From contig NMRA01001246.1 in the NCBI GenBank assembly GCA_002633005.1, positions 1-35,522 on the forward strand: a stretch of DNA of 35,522 nucleotides, read 5' to 3'. The notes under the pieces are model-generated. The model worked only from the letters and a program-made list of their open reading frames with translations, made no database searches and was not told where the DNA came from. The position numbers were made by a program, and so were the translations under genes. Shown in pieces: positions 1 through 13,200 of this stretch (within the stretch, counting starts at the first letter, position 1; every line of letters begins with the position of its first letter). Source of the DNA: Phoronis australis. Lineage: Eukaryota; Phoronida; Phoronidae.

Positions 1-191
1 GAAGTTCGTTCGATAGGACGTTGGATTCGATCAGCACTGTACTATGGCTGGCTTGGAAACGCGACGCAACTACACACACATCTTAAATGACACCTATGAA
101 AACATTAATATGAAAGACGTAAACTTCATATACTTGTTTAAAGTAACCTAATATTATAAAGGTACGCAAACATTAAGCAAAAGGGCGAAGG
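1..191 (-). other. 3' untranslated region of VWDE-like gene
   Basis: Sequence after the TAA at 194-192 on the minus strand. I see no AATAAA or ATTAAA on the minus strand here, so the transcript end probably lies outside the window. Confidence 0.45.
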
Positions 192-378
192 TTAGACTTC
201 AATACCCGCAAAAAAGGCGGAGGCGGACACTGGTCTGCTATTAGATGTCCATGGCTCTGGTCCAACGCTTGAAGACTTGGATTGCGCAGAAGGAGGACGC
301 ACACTGCGATATTTCGAGTAAACTGGATTTTGCTCTTCATGTACGTCCCTGGGGCCGCCGCATGGCGTAACGACTCCT
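192..378 (-). CDS. VWDE-like gene last exon: cytoplasmic tail with NPVY
   Basis: Acceptor TTTAAATCTCTTTCAG, then one base completing Arg (phase 2) and 61 codons ending at TAA 194-192. It encodes GVVTPCGGPRDVHEEQNPVY, then SKYRSVRPPSAQSKSSSVG and a Ser-rich end finishing FFAGIEV. N-P-V-Y followed by S-K-Y is an NPxY-type motif. The frame stays open for its whole length behind an excellent acceptor in the phase demanded by the perfect donor at 1716, which is the reason for the call. Confidence 0.78.
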
Positions 379-1159
379 CTGAAAGAGATTTAAAAGAGAG
401 CAGGAAGTGTAGTGGTCACATTATTGTTTACTCTAAGATGTTCTAAATCGGTTAGTTCCTTCCAAAAAAAAACGTCCACACAATTCTCTTCTAATAAAAA
501 TATTATTGTCGGCTTCTGGTACACGTTGTACAAGATGTATGCGGTCGGCTCAGATGGGGCCACTGCGCTGATCACCAGGAACCATTGTCTTCTAATGCAT
601 GGCTATAAATATGAAAGGCGAGCAGGAACGTCTAATCCTCAGAAAAAGCCATGTTGCTTGTCAAGCTACACGGTGAACGTACATGTAATTAGTGATTTAT
701 TTCACAAACAGCGTGTTGCACACATTGCCACTACAGACGTAGTCATTAACGTTGGATGTGTACAGGGCCTATTATTGTTTGGATATATGTGTGCATTTGT
801 AATTATCCCCTATGTTGTCCCCCTGATTCGTTCGTTGGTCGCGTGTCATTGGCCTTTATATTTTCGTTACCCATGATCTGCGCACTGTGCAGGTGTGTTG
901 GTCGTTAACTGATCTAACCAGGTTTTCGTGATGTAAGTATACGGTTTTAACTTTATTTGGTAATTTTGTATGTGTACAGTATTATATCGTATTGTAGTTT
1001 TTTTCGCGTGCCCCGTAAGTTTGTTTGACGTTGATTCTCTCTTTGGTTTGATCGTTTCCCCTTGACCTTAAATTTGCAGTTCGCATACCTGTTTCATTAA
1101 TTATTTTTGTATCTGAATTGACCGCTGTGCTTTGATATAGTTTTGTTTTTATTACGATC

Positions 1160-1208
<49 letters not shown>

Positions 1209-4200
1209 TACATACATACGTGCATGCATGCATAGAGACAGACAGACAGACAGACAGACATGGATATATACTCTATAGGTTTCCCGTATTCGTTTTGTGT
1301 CGAATGACAAAAAGTCAAATGTCATTGCCAGTTTGACAGTTAAAAAATTCGTGTCATGTGTACACATATGACTGTTCTTGTAATTACTTGCGTTATATTT
1401 ACTTGTGCGGTATTATTGTCAATTTCAGTTGACATTGGGCGCTCATGCCGTTGCTGAAGCCTGGAAGTTTCCGAAGACAGCAATGACGTTATTCATGCGC
1501 CCGCAATCTGCCTGAACACACGTCATATAGCAAGAATTCTGACTCCAATGGAACGTTAATTACCAAGACCCCAAACGACTGAACGCAGAAGGTATACTCC
1601 TTGGCCACAAAGCGGTGTGATTCTCGTCGGGTCTCTATTGAAGTTTTGTGGTTTGGAGCCTTAGGTTAATCTATTCATTGCCACCTAATTTATGCAAGCA
1701 GTTTGAGTCAACTTACCTTGTTTTACCTTTTCCTACGTGACAAACGACAGCGGCGACGACAGCAAGTACCACTACAAGAACGCACGAGCCTGCTATTAGA
1801 CCAACGTATAGCGGGCGCATCTCCGTTCCACTATGACCACCTGATGATCTCTCAGTTGCTTCAGTAGTCGCTGCCACGGTAGTGTCGCTAGTGTGCGAAT
1901 TCTCAGTTGACTTTTCATGATTAAGAACTGTCGTCTCTTCATCAGTGACTGCCGTTGATGTTTTTGTCCCTCCATTCCTAGTAGTCCCTTGTAGGGTTGT
2001 TAACAACGCTTTAGAGTAAACGTTGGTTGTGCTTCCAGTCTCAGTCGTTTCAGTTATTGTCAGCAATGCGGATGTTGTCGTCTCATCTTTTGTGATTTCA
2101 GCGGTGGTTTCAGTGGCGGTGCTAAAGGTTGAGATTGTATCCACATGATCGCGGGTTGTTATGTCTGTACTTTCCACCACTGTATTCGTCTTGGACGTAG
2201 ATTCTGTCGTTTGTACTTGTACGTGTTCACCACTAGTGCTCTCCTGATCTACAGTGGCAGTAGTTATACCTTCATCCACTGTATCCGTTTTGGCTTCAAC
2301 AGTCGTCTCTTTTCCTGTACCTACAGTTGTCGTGACCACTGTTTCAGTGTCTGTGACGTCAAGAGCACCGTGACTGCTTCCCACGGTCGTAAAGTAACTG
2401 ATTGTGGTGTCGCCGTTAGAGGTCCCTATAGCTTCATAAGTTTTGGGTGTTGTCGCCTCTACATGTTCACCGCTACTTGTTTGTACGTTTGTCCCAGTGG
2501 ACGTATCAGTTCCTTTAATGCCAGGAGATGTGGTTTCAACAACAGTTGATGTATCACTTGTACCTATTCCAGTGGTCGTATCAATTCCTCCAACGTCGGG
2601 AGATGTGGTTTCAACAACAGTGGGTGTATCACTTGTACCTGTTCCATTGGTAGTATCAACTCCTCCAATGCCAGGAGATGTGGTTTCAACAACAGTAGAT
2701 GTATCACTTGTACCTGTTCCAGTGGTAGTATCAACTCCTTCAATTCCGCGAGATGTGGTTTCAACAACAGTAGATGTATCACTTGTACCTGTTCCAGTGG
2801 TAGTATCAACTCCTTCAATGCCACCCTCCGAAGTGAGAATTGTTGTGACAAAGGTTTGCTGGTTTCCAACTTCTTGGCTGGTTGTCTGGACAGAAGTTTT
2901 CGTAGTAACGGCACACCCAGAAGCTAAAAAAACGAAATCGGGATGATACTGAAGTTGCGGAAGACAATAATTTTAATTTTACAAATTGTCGCGGAGAATT
3001 AGTCTAAACTCAACTACTTTCATGAATTGACTTCCTGGCAGGTTGTGGGCTGTTGTCGTACATCTTACCGTTTGTAAAGTTGATAAATGTACGTCATGAA
3101 ATAAAGATCGTGTGACAAGTATTGCGGACAATGTAGTCTGCATCTTTTTCACTCTAGTCATGTGGTGTCATCATTAAATCAAGTCGATCACTTCATAAAG
3201 ATCAGTGCAATGACGGAAGATTTAAGGTTAGAAGGAATGAAAAAAATGCTTTAAATTCCTAAATACGACTGAAAACCTGTTAAAGGCTATTTACGTTATG
3301 AACACTGAGAGGGTTCAATATTTCCAGATGGATAATTGAGTCTGTTTATATCGAGAAAAGTGGCAAACAGTATATGAATAGAAATTGTGGTCAGTTCCAG
3401 TGTGTGGGAATATTTCACCTAGTAGAAATCAGAAACTGTCATTCAGTACTCAACTTTTTAAAACAACGTTAAGAGTCGCAGTGTTAAAATTCAAGCTCAC
3501 CTAGTACATCTCGTGTCCAGTTCTGGCCATGTGCTTGGGAGGAGCATATCTCGCAGCTATTCGAGGGATTTCGGGAGCCGTTCTTGAAGCACTGCCCATC
3601 AATCAAACAGAAGGAGTTCTGCAACGTCGAGTCGTAAAGTCAAAAACAAATTTGATTCCTGTGAGTTTTTGAACTGCTGCAGTTTGTTACAATTTGTCTT
3701 CATTTGGAAGCTTTAAAATGTATTTTAAGCCTGGAAACGTTTCCTCTGAGGTGCTTATTTTTGCTAGCTACGCGAGACCTTCATTACGCGTCCTAGGCTG
3801 CGAGACAAAAACATGAAATAATATGAAACTACATGTTGTAGTGGTCTTATTGCTTGTTCCAGTATTTCAATATCAGAGTGTCTTGAAATACAAGGTGCTT
3901 AGATTGGATATGTTTCTTGTTTTTTTCAATATGTTTTGACTTTTTAAGCTAGTAAAGTGACGTGATGTTGTGATCAAAAGAAACGAAGATTCAAAAGCCC
4001 TAAATGTGATTGGTAGAGCCCGACTGACGAAATAGACGACGTTCCACGTCTACATTGTGCCATTTCGATATAGATTAAGTTATAAAACTCATGAACACAA
4101 GAATTTATTTCAAATAAAAGATTATTTAATTTTTTGAAATCTCGAATTTTTCGCGTTTTTAAATGTTGTCGTTCTATGTCGAATCCAAATGCTTCGTTTC

Positions 4201-7200
4201 AAGTGACTGTAGATAAAACAGTGGACGGTGGTGTACGTGTATACTTACGTATTTGTTTGTCCAGCTCGTCGAATTTTGGAAAGAACATATTTCGCAGACA
4301 TTGGAAGGATTCGTCTGACCTCCGGCGTAGCAGGATCCTCCAATCAAACAAGATTGCTCCTGATAAAATGAAAAAGTGTGTGTGCATCGTAAAAGTTTCT
4401 CGTCTATTGCATGCAATGAAATTTGTAAGGGTAATCCACATCGCTGGATGTTATAAGGTAATTTTGGATGAAAATGTCTTGTCACTACAGGTTGTATGCC
4501 TAGGTTTTGAATGGATTAAGCTTATGGAGACTTCGTGAAGGATACTTAGGGTCCACGGTGCCACCACAGTATATCCATATGTATATGAGTATTGACATTT
4601 ATACATTTACAATAAAGTTCTACGTCACGATACGATTTTAGTTGGCAGGTGTCGGTTGAACTATTGCACAGGTTAATAAATATTGTTGTGTCAGAGGCGC
4701 GTTGTAACGGCTCGGTGTATATAGTAGCTATCTAAAAACATGCAACTATCTTTATCAGCTACATTGTCAACGATAAAAGTCGTATCGTGTACACAGGAGA
4801 TTTGAGGCCACGACGCATGAATATTAAATAAAAGTGCATGGACGAAATTCTCACGCACATGTTTCTTTGTCCATTCCACTGTACTGTTTCTCGTAGAACA
4901 TAACTCGCAGTCATTGGCCGGATTCACATCCTGGTCCTGGTAACACTGACCTTGAATTAGGCACGACTGGTTCTGCAATTGAATTGCAGCATGTTTTCTT
5001 AGCAATGGTATATCTAAATATGTAGTGGCACGTTGCAAAATTAAAGTGTACCAGCGTTTGGCGTTGAAACCACAGCTGATCACTCGCTAGTAAATTACAT
5101 GCAATTGCCTAATAACAATTTTTTTCGTATTTTTTAATGTCGTCGGAAAATAAGCGATGTTGTCAGTATAGCAATATACCAACATTAATCTGCCTGTCAA
5201 GGGCATCCACCTGAACATCTACAATCTTAGAACCAATGAAATGCTTCAAAAAAGCAATATCCGGTAGAGGTATGGAACATGTAAAGAGAAATGTCGATTT
5301 TCATTTTAAGGACATAGATTCCGATTGTCATTTCAAACGTGAATTAAAACTCTTACGTATTTTGGAGTCCACTCGTATTCGGTTGTTGCAACCGAACAGA
5401 ACTCGCAGGCATTTGACGGATTTACGTCTCCTGGCCCATAACAAAATCCTCCAATCAAGCACGAGTTATTCTGAAAACAGAAGTTGAGGCACTGAAATAC
5501 ACATAAATGGATTGGACGCCTCCCAAAATGAACCTCACATTAACACAATCATGCAGGTTAACCGACGATCTTTGATTCAAAATTGGCCATGTATACGATA
5601 GGATTTAATAAGTGAGCCTTCGTTTAAAGACCCGACCAAAATAGAAAATGAAAGAGGTGCACACAAAGACAACCATCATTTTTTCTTTTCAACATAAGGA
5701 TTGCACACTATACCGAAGTTTAAAATTAAGAATCGTCACGGGGTACGCGTTCAGTAAACACTGTCTTGCAAATAGACGAGATCTCAGAATATCGCAATGC
5801 ATTACAATCGACGCCACTATTGGTTTCCCGTTTATTATTTTACGCGAGTTATTCGTTTGACTATTTTTGTTAGTCTTTCCGGTTTCGCCATTTGCGATAA
5901 ATAAACACAAGTATTTTGAGTTCACACATTTACTCTCATTTTACTGGCGCGAAGCGTTTGTCTTCTTTGTCTCCAATGTAGAATAGCTTGAACAGCTGTA
6001 ATTGCCCCCATCGGCTTTGTAGATTTTGCACAGTCATGAATGACTGTGAAGTATTGATTTAGTCCACGGAGTAGTTATTTTGGGGCCCTACGCACCGAAA
6101 AGTTCGTAGCATATCAAAAGCTGTTATGTAGTCAGGGTGTCGCAGCAACTTGTGGTATTTCTTCAGTGCGCAAGGACTTATTTGAGTACAAGTGTCAAAA
6201 GCTATTCAGTTTTTGTAGGTGCTGAAGCTAACGGAGTTATCAGGTTAATATGCAAAATATGACATGCATATCATTTAGTCCTACGTTCTAATCGGTAGAC
6301 CACCACACCGGTCAAGATGGTGTTTTCCTTTCTCCATTTTGCTATAGTTGTTAACACGGTTCACTCTACGAAATGTGCACAGATAACGAGATCTTACCTT
6401 CTTGACACAGTACGCAGAAGCATTGCAAGAGATGCAAAGAGAATCATAAGAGATGAAAGTGACTTTTTCACTGACGTTGACGCCGTCATTACTGACTCCG
6501 ATTTGGTAACCAGAGACGGGAATTCCCGTTGTGGTGTTTTCCTCAACACTTCGTCGAGCTCGTGGCTTTGGAAGGGGGCAAAACACTTCGTTGAATGTCT
6601 CCAATTCAGCTTTGGTCTTAACCTTTTCACCAGTCAACTTCATAGAGCCATACAGACCAAACTACACGTGGAAATAAAAGATCGAGTTTAAAAATGTACC
6701 ACGTGGTATGCCACTGAAAAGGAACTTGTACGTTTCCATATTTAAATGAACAAGTTGATAATTTGACATCCAAATTTAAATTCCAAAAGATGCAGCGAGG
6801 GGATGGATGATAAATCCTAAATAAGAGTAAGTTTCCCAACGTCAAAGCACAATATGGCTGACACGTCGCGTTCTATAGGCCTAGTGCAAGTACGCACAAG
6901 CAGTGGTTTAAAGAACATTAAACTAAAGGTGGACCCCGTTATTTATGTAGTTGAATTAAGGGCCAATAACGCCTTTTAAGGTTATTGTTAGGTGGGATGC
7001 ATAGGCACCCCCCCCCCCCTTGGCTGCCGCAAGCAAAATGAAACAGCAACAGCAGAAGCAACAGCAAGAAGCGTGAGGAAAAATAACTAGGACCGGTACT
7101 GGAGAAGGGTGGGCTCGCAGGCAGGTGGCGGCATGGTCGCGTTTTTTGTTTTTTTTTGTAGTCCACAGACTTTCCGAACAGAAGGTACGTACTCCGGGCC

Positions 7201-10200
7201 ATTGCAACCTTTAGGAGCGCCAATACACAAATAACCGTGCTTTGCCCAGTTCCCCGAGGCAGCGTGTTGAGCCCCCCCCTCCCCTTACGGTATCCTAGAT
7301 CCGCTACTGGGATGGACATAGTTAGCAGCCTTTACCGTTGAGGTTTTATGATTTTATTAGAAAGCAGTGATTCCCGATCGGTCACTTTAAACAATGAATG
7401 ACTTCCTTAAGAAATACAGGATCATTCATCCAGGTCCACATGTCACAAAACGGACAATTTTGAAAGCAAACAGTCTTTCCTTGCAACCCGGGCTGCTCCT
7501 GATAAAGCGTTACTAGCGCTCATCGATTTGAGGAAAATCTACTGAGTTATTTTGTCTTCTCCAAACTTAGAAAGTTGACAACGGTTCTTGAAAGAGAATT
7601 TATGTTTCAAGTAAAAAATTATACAGATTGTTCGGCTAACCTACTAAGTATCCTATTGAAATGCATGTGACACTTCATATTAATGACTATAATGAAGTGG
7701 GATATCTGTAAATTCATTGGGTTTACTTCGTACAAGAAGAAAAGCCTGTTAGGCTTACGGCGCGCCTATTGAGTTCAACCTAATGAGTGATAATAGTGAA
7801 TCAGAAAGAGTCAAAAACAAAAATTGATAAAGACCAACCACTTACGAGCGTGGGGCGGTAAAGGGCCCAGCCACAACTCAATGGCACGGTAGTCAAACCT
7901 ACCTCTAACGAATCTAAATGACACGTCAATTTTTCAGAATCCACGAAATTGTCGCCATAAATCGGACTTCCTTCACAAGGGCGAACCTTTACATCACATA
8001 AGCCTTTGTTAGGAATGGCGTACACTGGCGGCGGTTTGTCTTTCTCGATTGTACAGTCGCTCCCAATAAACCCTTCATCACAGGAACATTCCCCTGGAAA
8101 TACCGTTCAAATGTTCTCGACCAATTAAAACAAAACTGCGTGTCTGAAAGACATGAAAACGGGAAGAAGTGAATTTGATCAACGATGAAGAGTTTTTGCG
8201 CAAACAAGTCAGGCCAAAGAACCCTAGAAAAATGTCAGAGCTAACTTCGGAATATCGTATCTCAGAAATTACTGATTGGAATAATACGACATCTCCAGAC
8301 ACCATCCGTTATATACTGTTCTCCATTTTCACATGAGCGGCTATAAAATCAAAGCTGCATCAACGGAAAACAAAGCGATATTAAAATAATATAACAATCT
8401 CTTGATCATTATAATTGACTTACTGTTAACAGTATTCAAGTATTGAACAGAATCGAGGACAATTGCGTTTTACAGTGCCAGTATTCGTGCATATATTGTC
8501 ACTTCACGGTTGACTAGTGATTAGGAATTGAGTAGCCAACGACATTCGTCGGTATAATTACCAGATGCATGAATTCAGTACGTGTAGTAATTCACTGAGC
8601 ATAAAATTGCCTTTTTGTATGCAAGATCCATCCGACTTTGGAAAGAAATGAGTGTGAACCTAGTTTCATAACCGTAACAACTTGACTTGATTCATCTGAA
8701 TGTACTAGAATGTTCCACCGACCTTCTTTGCACACGCCGTGTCCGCTGCAGTTCCCAGGGCACAAGGTGTCCGTTATAAATGACGGCAATTTCAGGGTTT
8801 GCCGACCAGTAGCATTTCCAGACGTCCCATTTACAGTAGAGTTGTCGACCACCCATAGAGCAGGTCTCTTCTGTAGCACACTATTACATTTCATCTGAAT
8901 TATCTCTATGTTTGTGTCTGCCCAGTCATAACTGTCCGATAACTGCAAAACGCAACATCTTATGTTTTACTTTTGTCTACTGCACGTGTACACGTAGCAT
9001 GAGTTTGAATATTTTATGCCTTTACGGTTACTTACGCCATTTTATGCATCTAGCTTTTAATAGCAATACTTAAGGATGCAAGAGGTAGGTTTCACCATGA
9101 ATCAAGTCGATTCGTGTAAGGTAATCCCTATATTTCATCGAATGTTCACATTTGACGAAATCTAGACCTTTCATGAAACATTTGTAACAGGCGTTGTCTT
9201 TGTCATTTTTTTTGGAGTAGAGTTGAGTATCCATTTTGAACAGAATCTTCCGATTCCGGAATGCGGTTTAGAAAAATCTGTTTCAAAGTTATACTGTATT
9301 AGGAATGCGCTTTACTGCAAATATTATGTATTGTGGGAGACATACATTCAGATGTCATCAAAAATACTCGTATAGCATCTGCAGACATGGTATGAAAATG
9401 AGTTTGAGAGCCTGACGAGTGAGTGAGGCAGCCGGTGAAAAACGTGAACGGGGAAAGTTTAGGAAGTGGCCGAACGTATTATCTAAGCGTATCCAGCGTA
9501 GGACGAGCGTGATGAGCTGGGCTGCAGAAATTTTAGTTAAACTAAAAGGACTGAGTGGCCTAGCTACGAGGAGCGTACGAACAGCATTGCAAAGCAGAGA
9601 AAAGTGTACCCTATTCCACACACTCTTAAATCCGGGCTGCTCCGCTCAAATGTGGAGCAGGGCCTTTTATAGCGTAACGGCTGACGGAGGGTCGTCACAT
9701 TCCCAGAATCAGAGCCAGTGTTACATGTTACTCATCTGGAGTACCATATATGCAATCCCAGCAAGACAATGACTCCGGAACCATCTAGCAACATTATGTC
9801 ATATTTTTCAAAGTACTTTAAACCGGTAGAGATCGCTGCAGATAGTTAATGTGGTGTTCAGAAGATGGCGGTGCGTGCACCCATGATACGCATTTCAGCC
9901 TGAAACCTCACCACGTCAGGACAGGGGATCGACCACCAGTGTGTCATTGACCTAAACATTAAGTGAAATTTAAAGCGAACATTTTTGGTGAATTTCTTAA
10001 ATTTGTGTGGGAAACACAGTTGGATGTTTCGTATTTATACCAAACCACAAATTTGTCAGTGTAAGGCGAAAATATAACCTTAAAGAAATCATGATGAAAA
10101 AGGGCGTTGGTTTTAGGAGTACGTAGTTGTAGTAGTAACTGTCTAGATATTGCCTGTATTTCTGCCAAATATCACCACTCCTTACTTTGATATCTTGAAT

Positions 10201-13200
10201 GCAACTTTCCACCAAGCCTGGGAGGTCGAGTGTCGCTATACCCTGACACACCTTCGTTAGCGGAGCATTATAAATGTAGCTTTCACAAAAACTTTTTGCC
10301 TTTTCATGTGTTATCCCGCTGGGAGTAGGGAAGGACTTCACCTGAAATAAGTGAATACTGCCAGGAAAATGCTTCAAAACGTTTGACAAGGTTCTGTTTG
10401 ACTACTGTTAAGTTGACATACATGCAATATTTTAACCTTTAATTCTGTCATCACCAAAGGCATTTGTATGTGATAATAAACAAATAAGCAATTTCCCTGT
10501 GTGCATTATTAAGCAAGATCCCAGTGTTCTCCTAGGAGTCGATTCTCAAAGGCTTAATTCAAATTTCACGTTGATCTGTCTGATGACATCACAAACGTCA
10601 CACTTACAGGAGGATCAAATGTTAGGTTAAAGACAATCGGAAGATTTTCATCATCATCAATGTGATCGGTGTATGTCGCCGATCTCCGTCGCCGGCGACA
10701 TCGATCAAGGTGCCTGTCGGTTATGTCTTTTTCTTGTTCTACACCTGGGCAGAGCTTAACGAACTCAGTTCCACCGCATACTATGTGTTTGTTGTCACAT
10801 TCGCAGTACTGGTGGTTTTCATATGTTGAGAAGTCCGGCTCTGGTGCATCGTTTGATAACAGGCTTTGCCCAGCTGGTATCCTGCAAATTAAGGTTGCAT
10901 TTGGTGAACAAGCCAAGTACAAAAACAACAAGAACAACAACAACAACAAAACGTTTATTTCAAAACTCATAGGGCTATCGGCCCACAGTTCAACATATTA
11001 ATATACAAACAATCGAATCGTGCCAGTTCATCGAATACTCATGATTTCGCTCCTAATTGCCATTGCTTGTTGAATGAAGGGTGCTGTATTTCTTAAAACA
11101 TCCATAGAATCTGAACCTAAGAATGTCATAAAGTTTCTATTTTCAACGATACATGTGGTAATAGATACTGTCGTAGGTCTGCAAGGACAGGACAATCAAA
11201 CAAAAAGTGCATCTCTGTTTCAATTTCATCGGTGCTACAAACTATGCAAATTATTTCTTTCTTCTGCCCAACTCAGTCATGTGAAATTTAGATACTACGC
11301 TTTGTACACTTCTCTTCAACGTTATTAATTTTTTGCATGGGAGTAGGAGACGATAGGCAAAGCAAGTGCGTGGTTAATATCACATATAATTATTAATATT
11401 CGTCTGCTGAGCTCCAATCATTGTTATGAACAATGCTCTTTCAATGATTTTGCTACAATAGACCAGGCAGAAACAACCAAGGACCTTAAAATTCGTGAGG
11501 CTCTACACATTAATGGGGCTATTCGGAAAATTTACAATACCTAGAGGGCTCACGTGTACTAGTGGTGATAGATTAAGCAGCCTCGATTTCGCAAGTCCTA
11601 TAAATACATGGTGAAATGGCTTGAAGCCGTGCCAACTGAATCTGAGATTGCGTGAAAGGGTGCTTCTATGAGAGAAAGTAAGCACGACCTTATACAAAGA
11701 TAAGGTGTGTGATTAACGATTATTCCATGCTTATTCTACTGATGCCTGTTAACGAAGGTACTCGCCGATGTCGACTTCGCGGCAGTCGCCAGTCGGGTTA
11801 ATTTTTGTTTGTTGTGATGTGTGATACGATACTTGACGTAGCAATCGGGATCTTTTCGTACATCAAAGCAGTATTATTGTTTGGAAGGATTTCTAACAGG
11901 TTTGTCAGTGACAGTTACATCAATCAATGCTGAATGTTTATGCTGTCAACTCGATATCGGTTAATAAGTTAATATTATAATCCAACCCAATGGCAAAGGG
12001 TACGTGACAAATTTCCATTGCATTAGACTATTTGTTGGCTCCCTATCATATGTCTTCCGGAAATCTATTACAAGTTGAAATAGAAATCTATCATGTCTGT
12101 TTTCACGTGAGCTTTGGTTTTTAGGTTTGAGGGCTTGTACCGTGCAGTGGTGATATTCATCGCTTCTGCGCCGTATCTGATGGACAAAAAATGGTTTTAA
12201 GGATTTGTTTGCAATTAACCAGCAAGATCTTCCCATCCAGATCTGTTGTCAAAGTCTACTTTCTATATCGGAGACAACGAACAAAGCCTTTGAAAAGGAA
12301 CGGCTATTTTTAAAGAAAGGTATGTAAGTCATTTTGTTAAATTTACTTAATCAGGTCCTTAACGAGGGGTTGGCATAAGGGGTTGGGTAAAATTTGGTGA
12401 AACTGAATGTGTGGAAGTAGCAAGTAATACATGTCTGGGGGAAAGAGCATGGTGAGGTAATTCTAAACCGTCTTGAAGTCAGTTTCCCTGGAGAAATGTG
12501 AATCGCAATACTAAGTTATCATAAGAAAATATGCCAGTGGATTGTAGGTGTATTCAGAGGAACTATATCTGACTGCTACACAAGTGAGCCTTCTTGGTGA
12601 GGATGACGTTTCATAGACAATGAGTCATGTGTGGACAATAGCTTATTTCCTTTCCTGGAAGAAACATGTGGGACTGAAGCTAAAAAAGACCTAGTGACAC
12701 TCTGGTCTAGTTCAGGGTCCTATTTTGGACACAAAACGATTCAAGTGATATGCTGTTGTGTTTACCTTCAAGGGTCTAATTGTGGATGTTATTGAGGCTG
12801 AATGAGGTTACATGAAAGAAAGCCATATGCCGAAACTGGACCTTTTTTACAACGCTTCTATAGGCCATTGAAACTAGATCCCAGTGAAATTGTAACAAAA
12901 AGCATCTGGTATAAATACCTGTCCTTTCTCACTGAGTGACGTTAATATTCCTTTCAGAAGAAAAGCTTTATATTAATGGTGAATACTTTTCAATTTGGTA
13001 CACATTATGGGGAAATGACATCCTGTGACTGCATCGATTTTCTTATTGTCAGTAGAAAGCCCGTTAATGTTACACTTTGATGATCCAATAAATTTTGATC
13101 AACAGGCAAGTTTGTCACTAATTACTGAAACCACAATTTTTCTTCAGTTGTAAAGCCCCATACAGTGCAGTTGTGCTTATTCTTGATAAAGCTGAAGTGA

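Larger units (their letters stand above)
2924..5356 (-). other. Introns around the duplicated Cys-repeat exons
   Basis: Introns 2924-3500, 3619-4248, 4360-4858 and 4973-5356. No transposon, RNA gene or further copy of the Cys repeat was seen in them. Apparent short frames here are fragments overlapping the repeat exons. Confidence 0.55.

Noticed and set aside
412-876. 154-codon plus-strand frame
   Set aside because: Starts with GTG, has no recognisable domain or splice pattern, and lies in the last intron of the minus-strand gene.
1097-1367. Minus-strand frames rich in YIYIY and SVCLSVCL
   Set aside because: They are translations of the TA and GACA microsatellites.
2145-2946. Plus-strand frames with repeated STTVDVSLVPVPVVVS
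   Set aside because: Antisense shadow of the 75-bp coding minisatellite. The minus-strand frame has correct splice phase and leads into a transmembrane helix.
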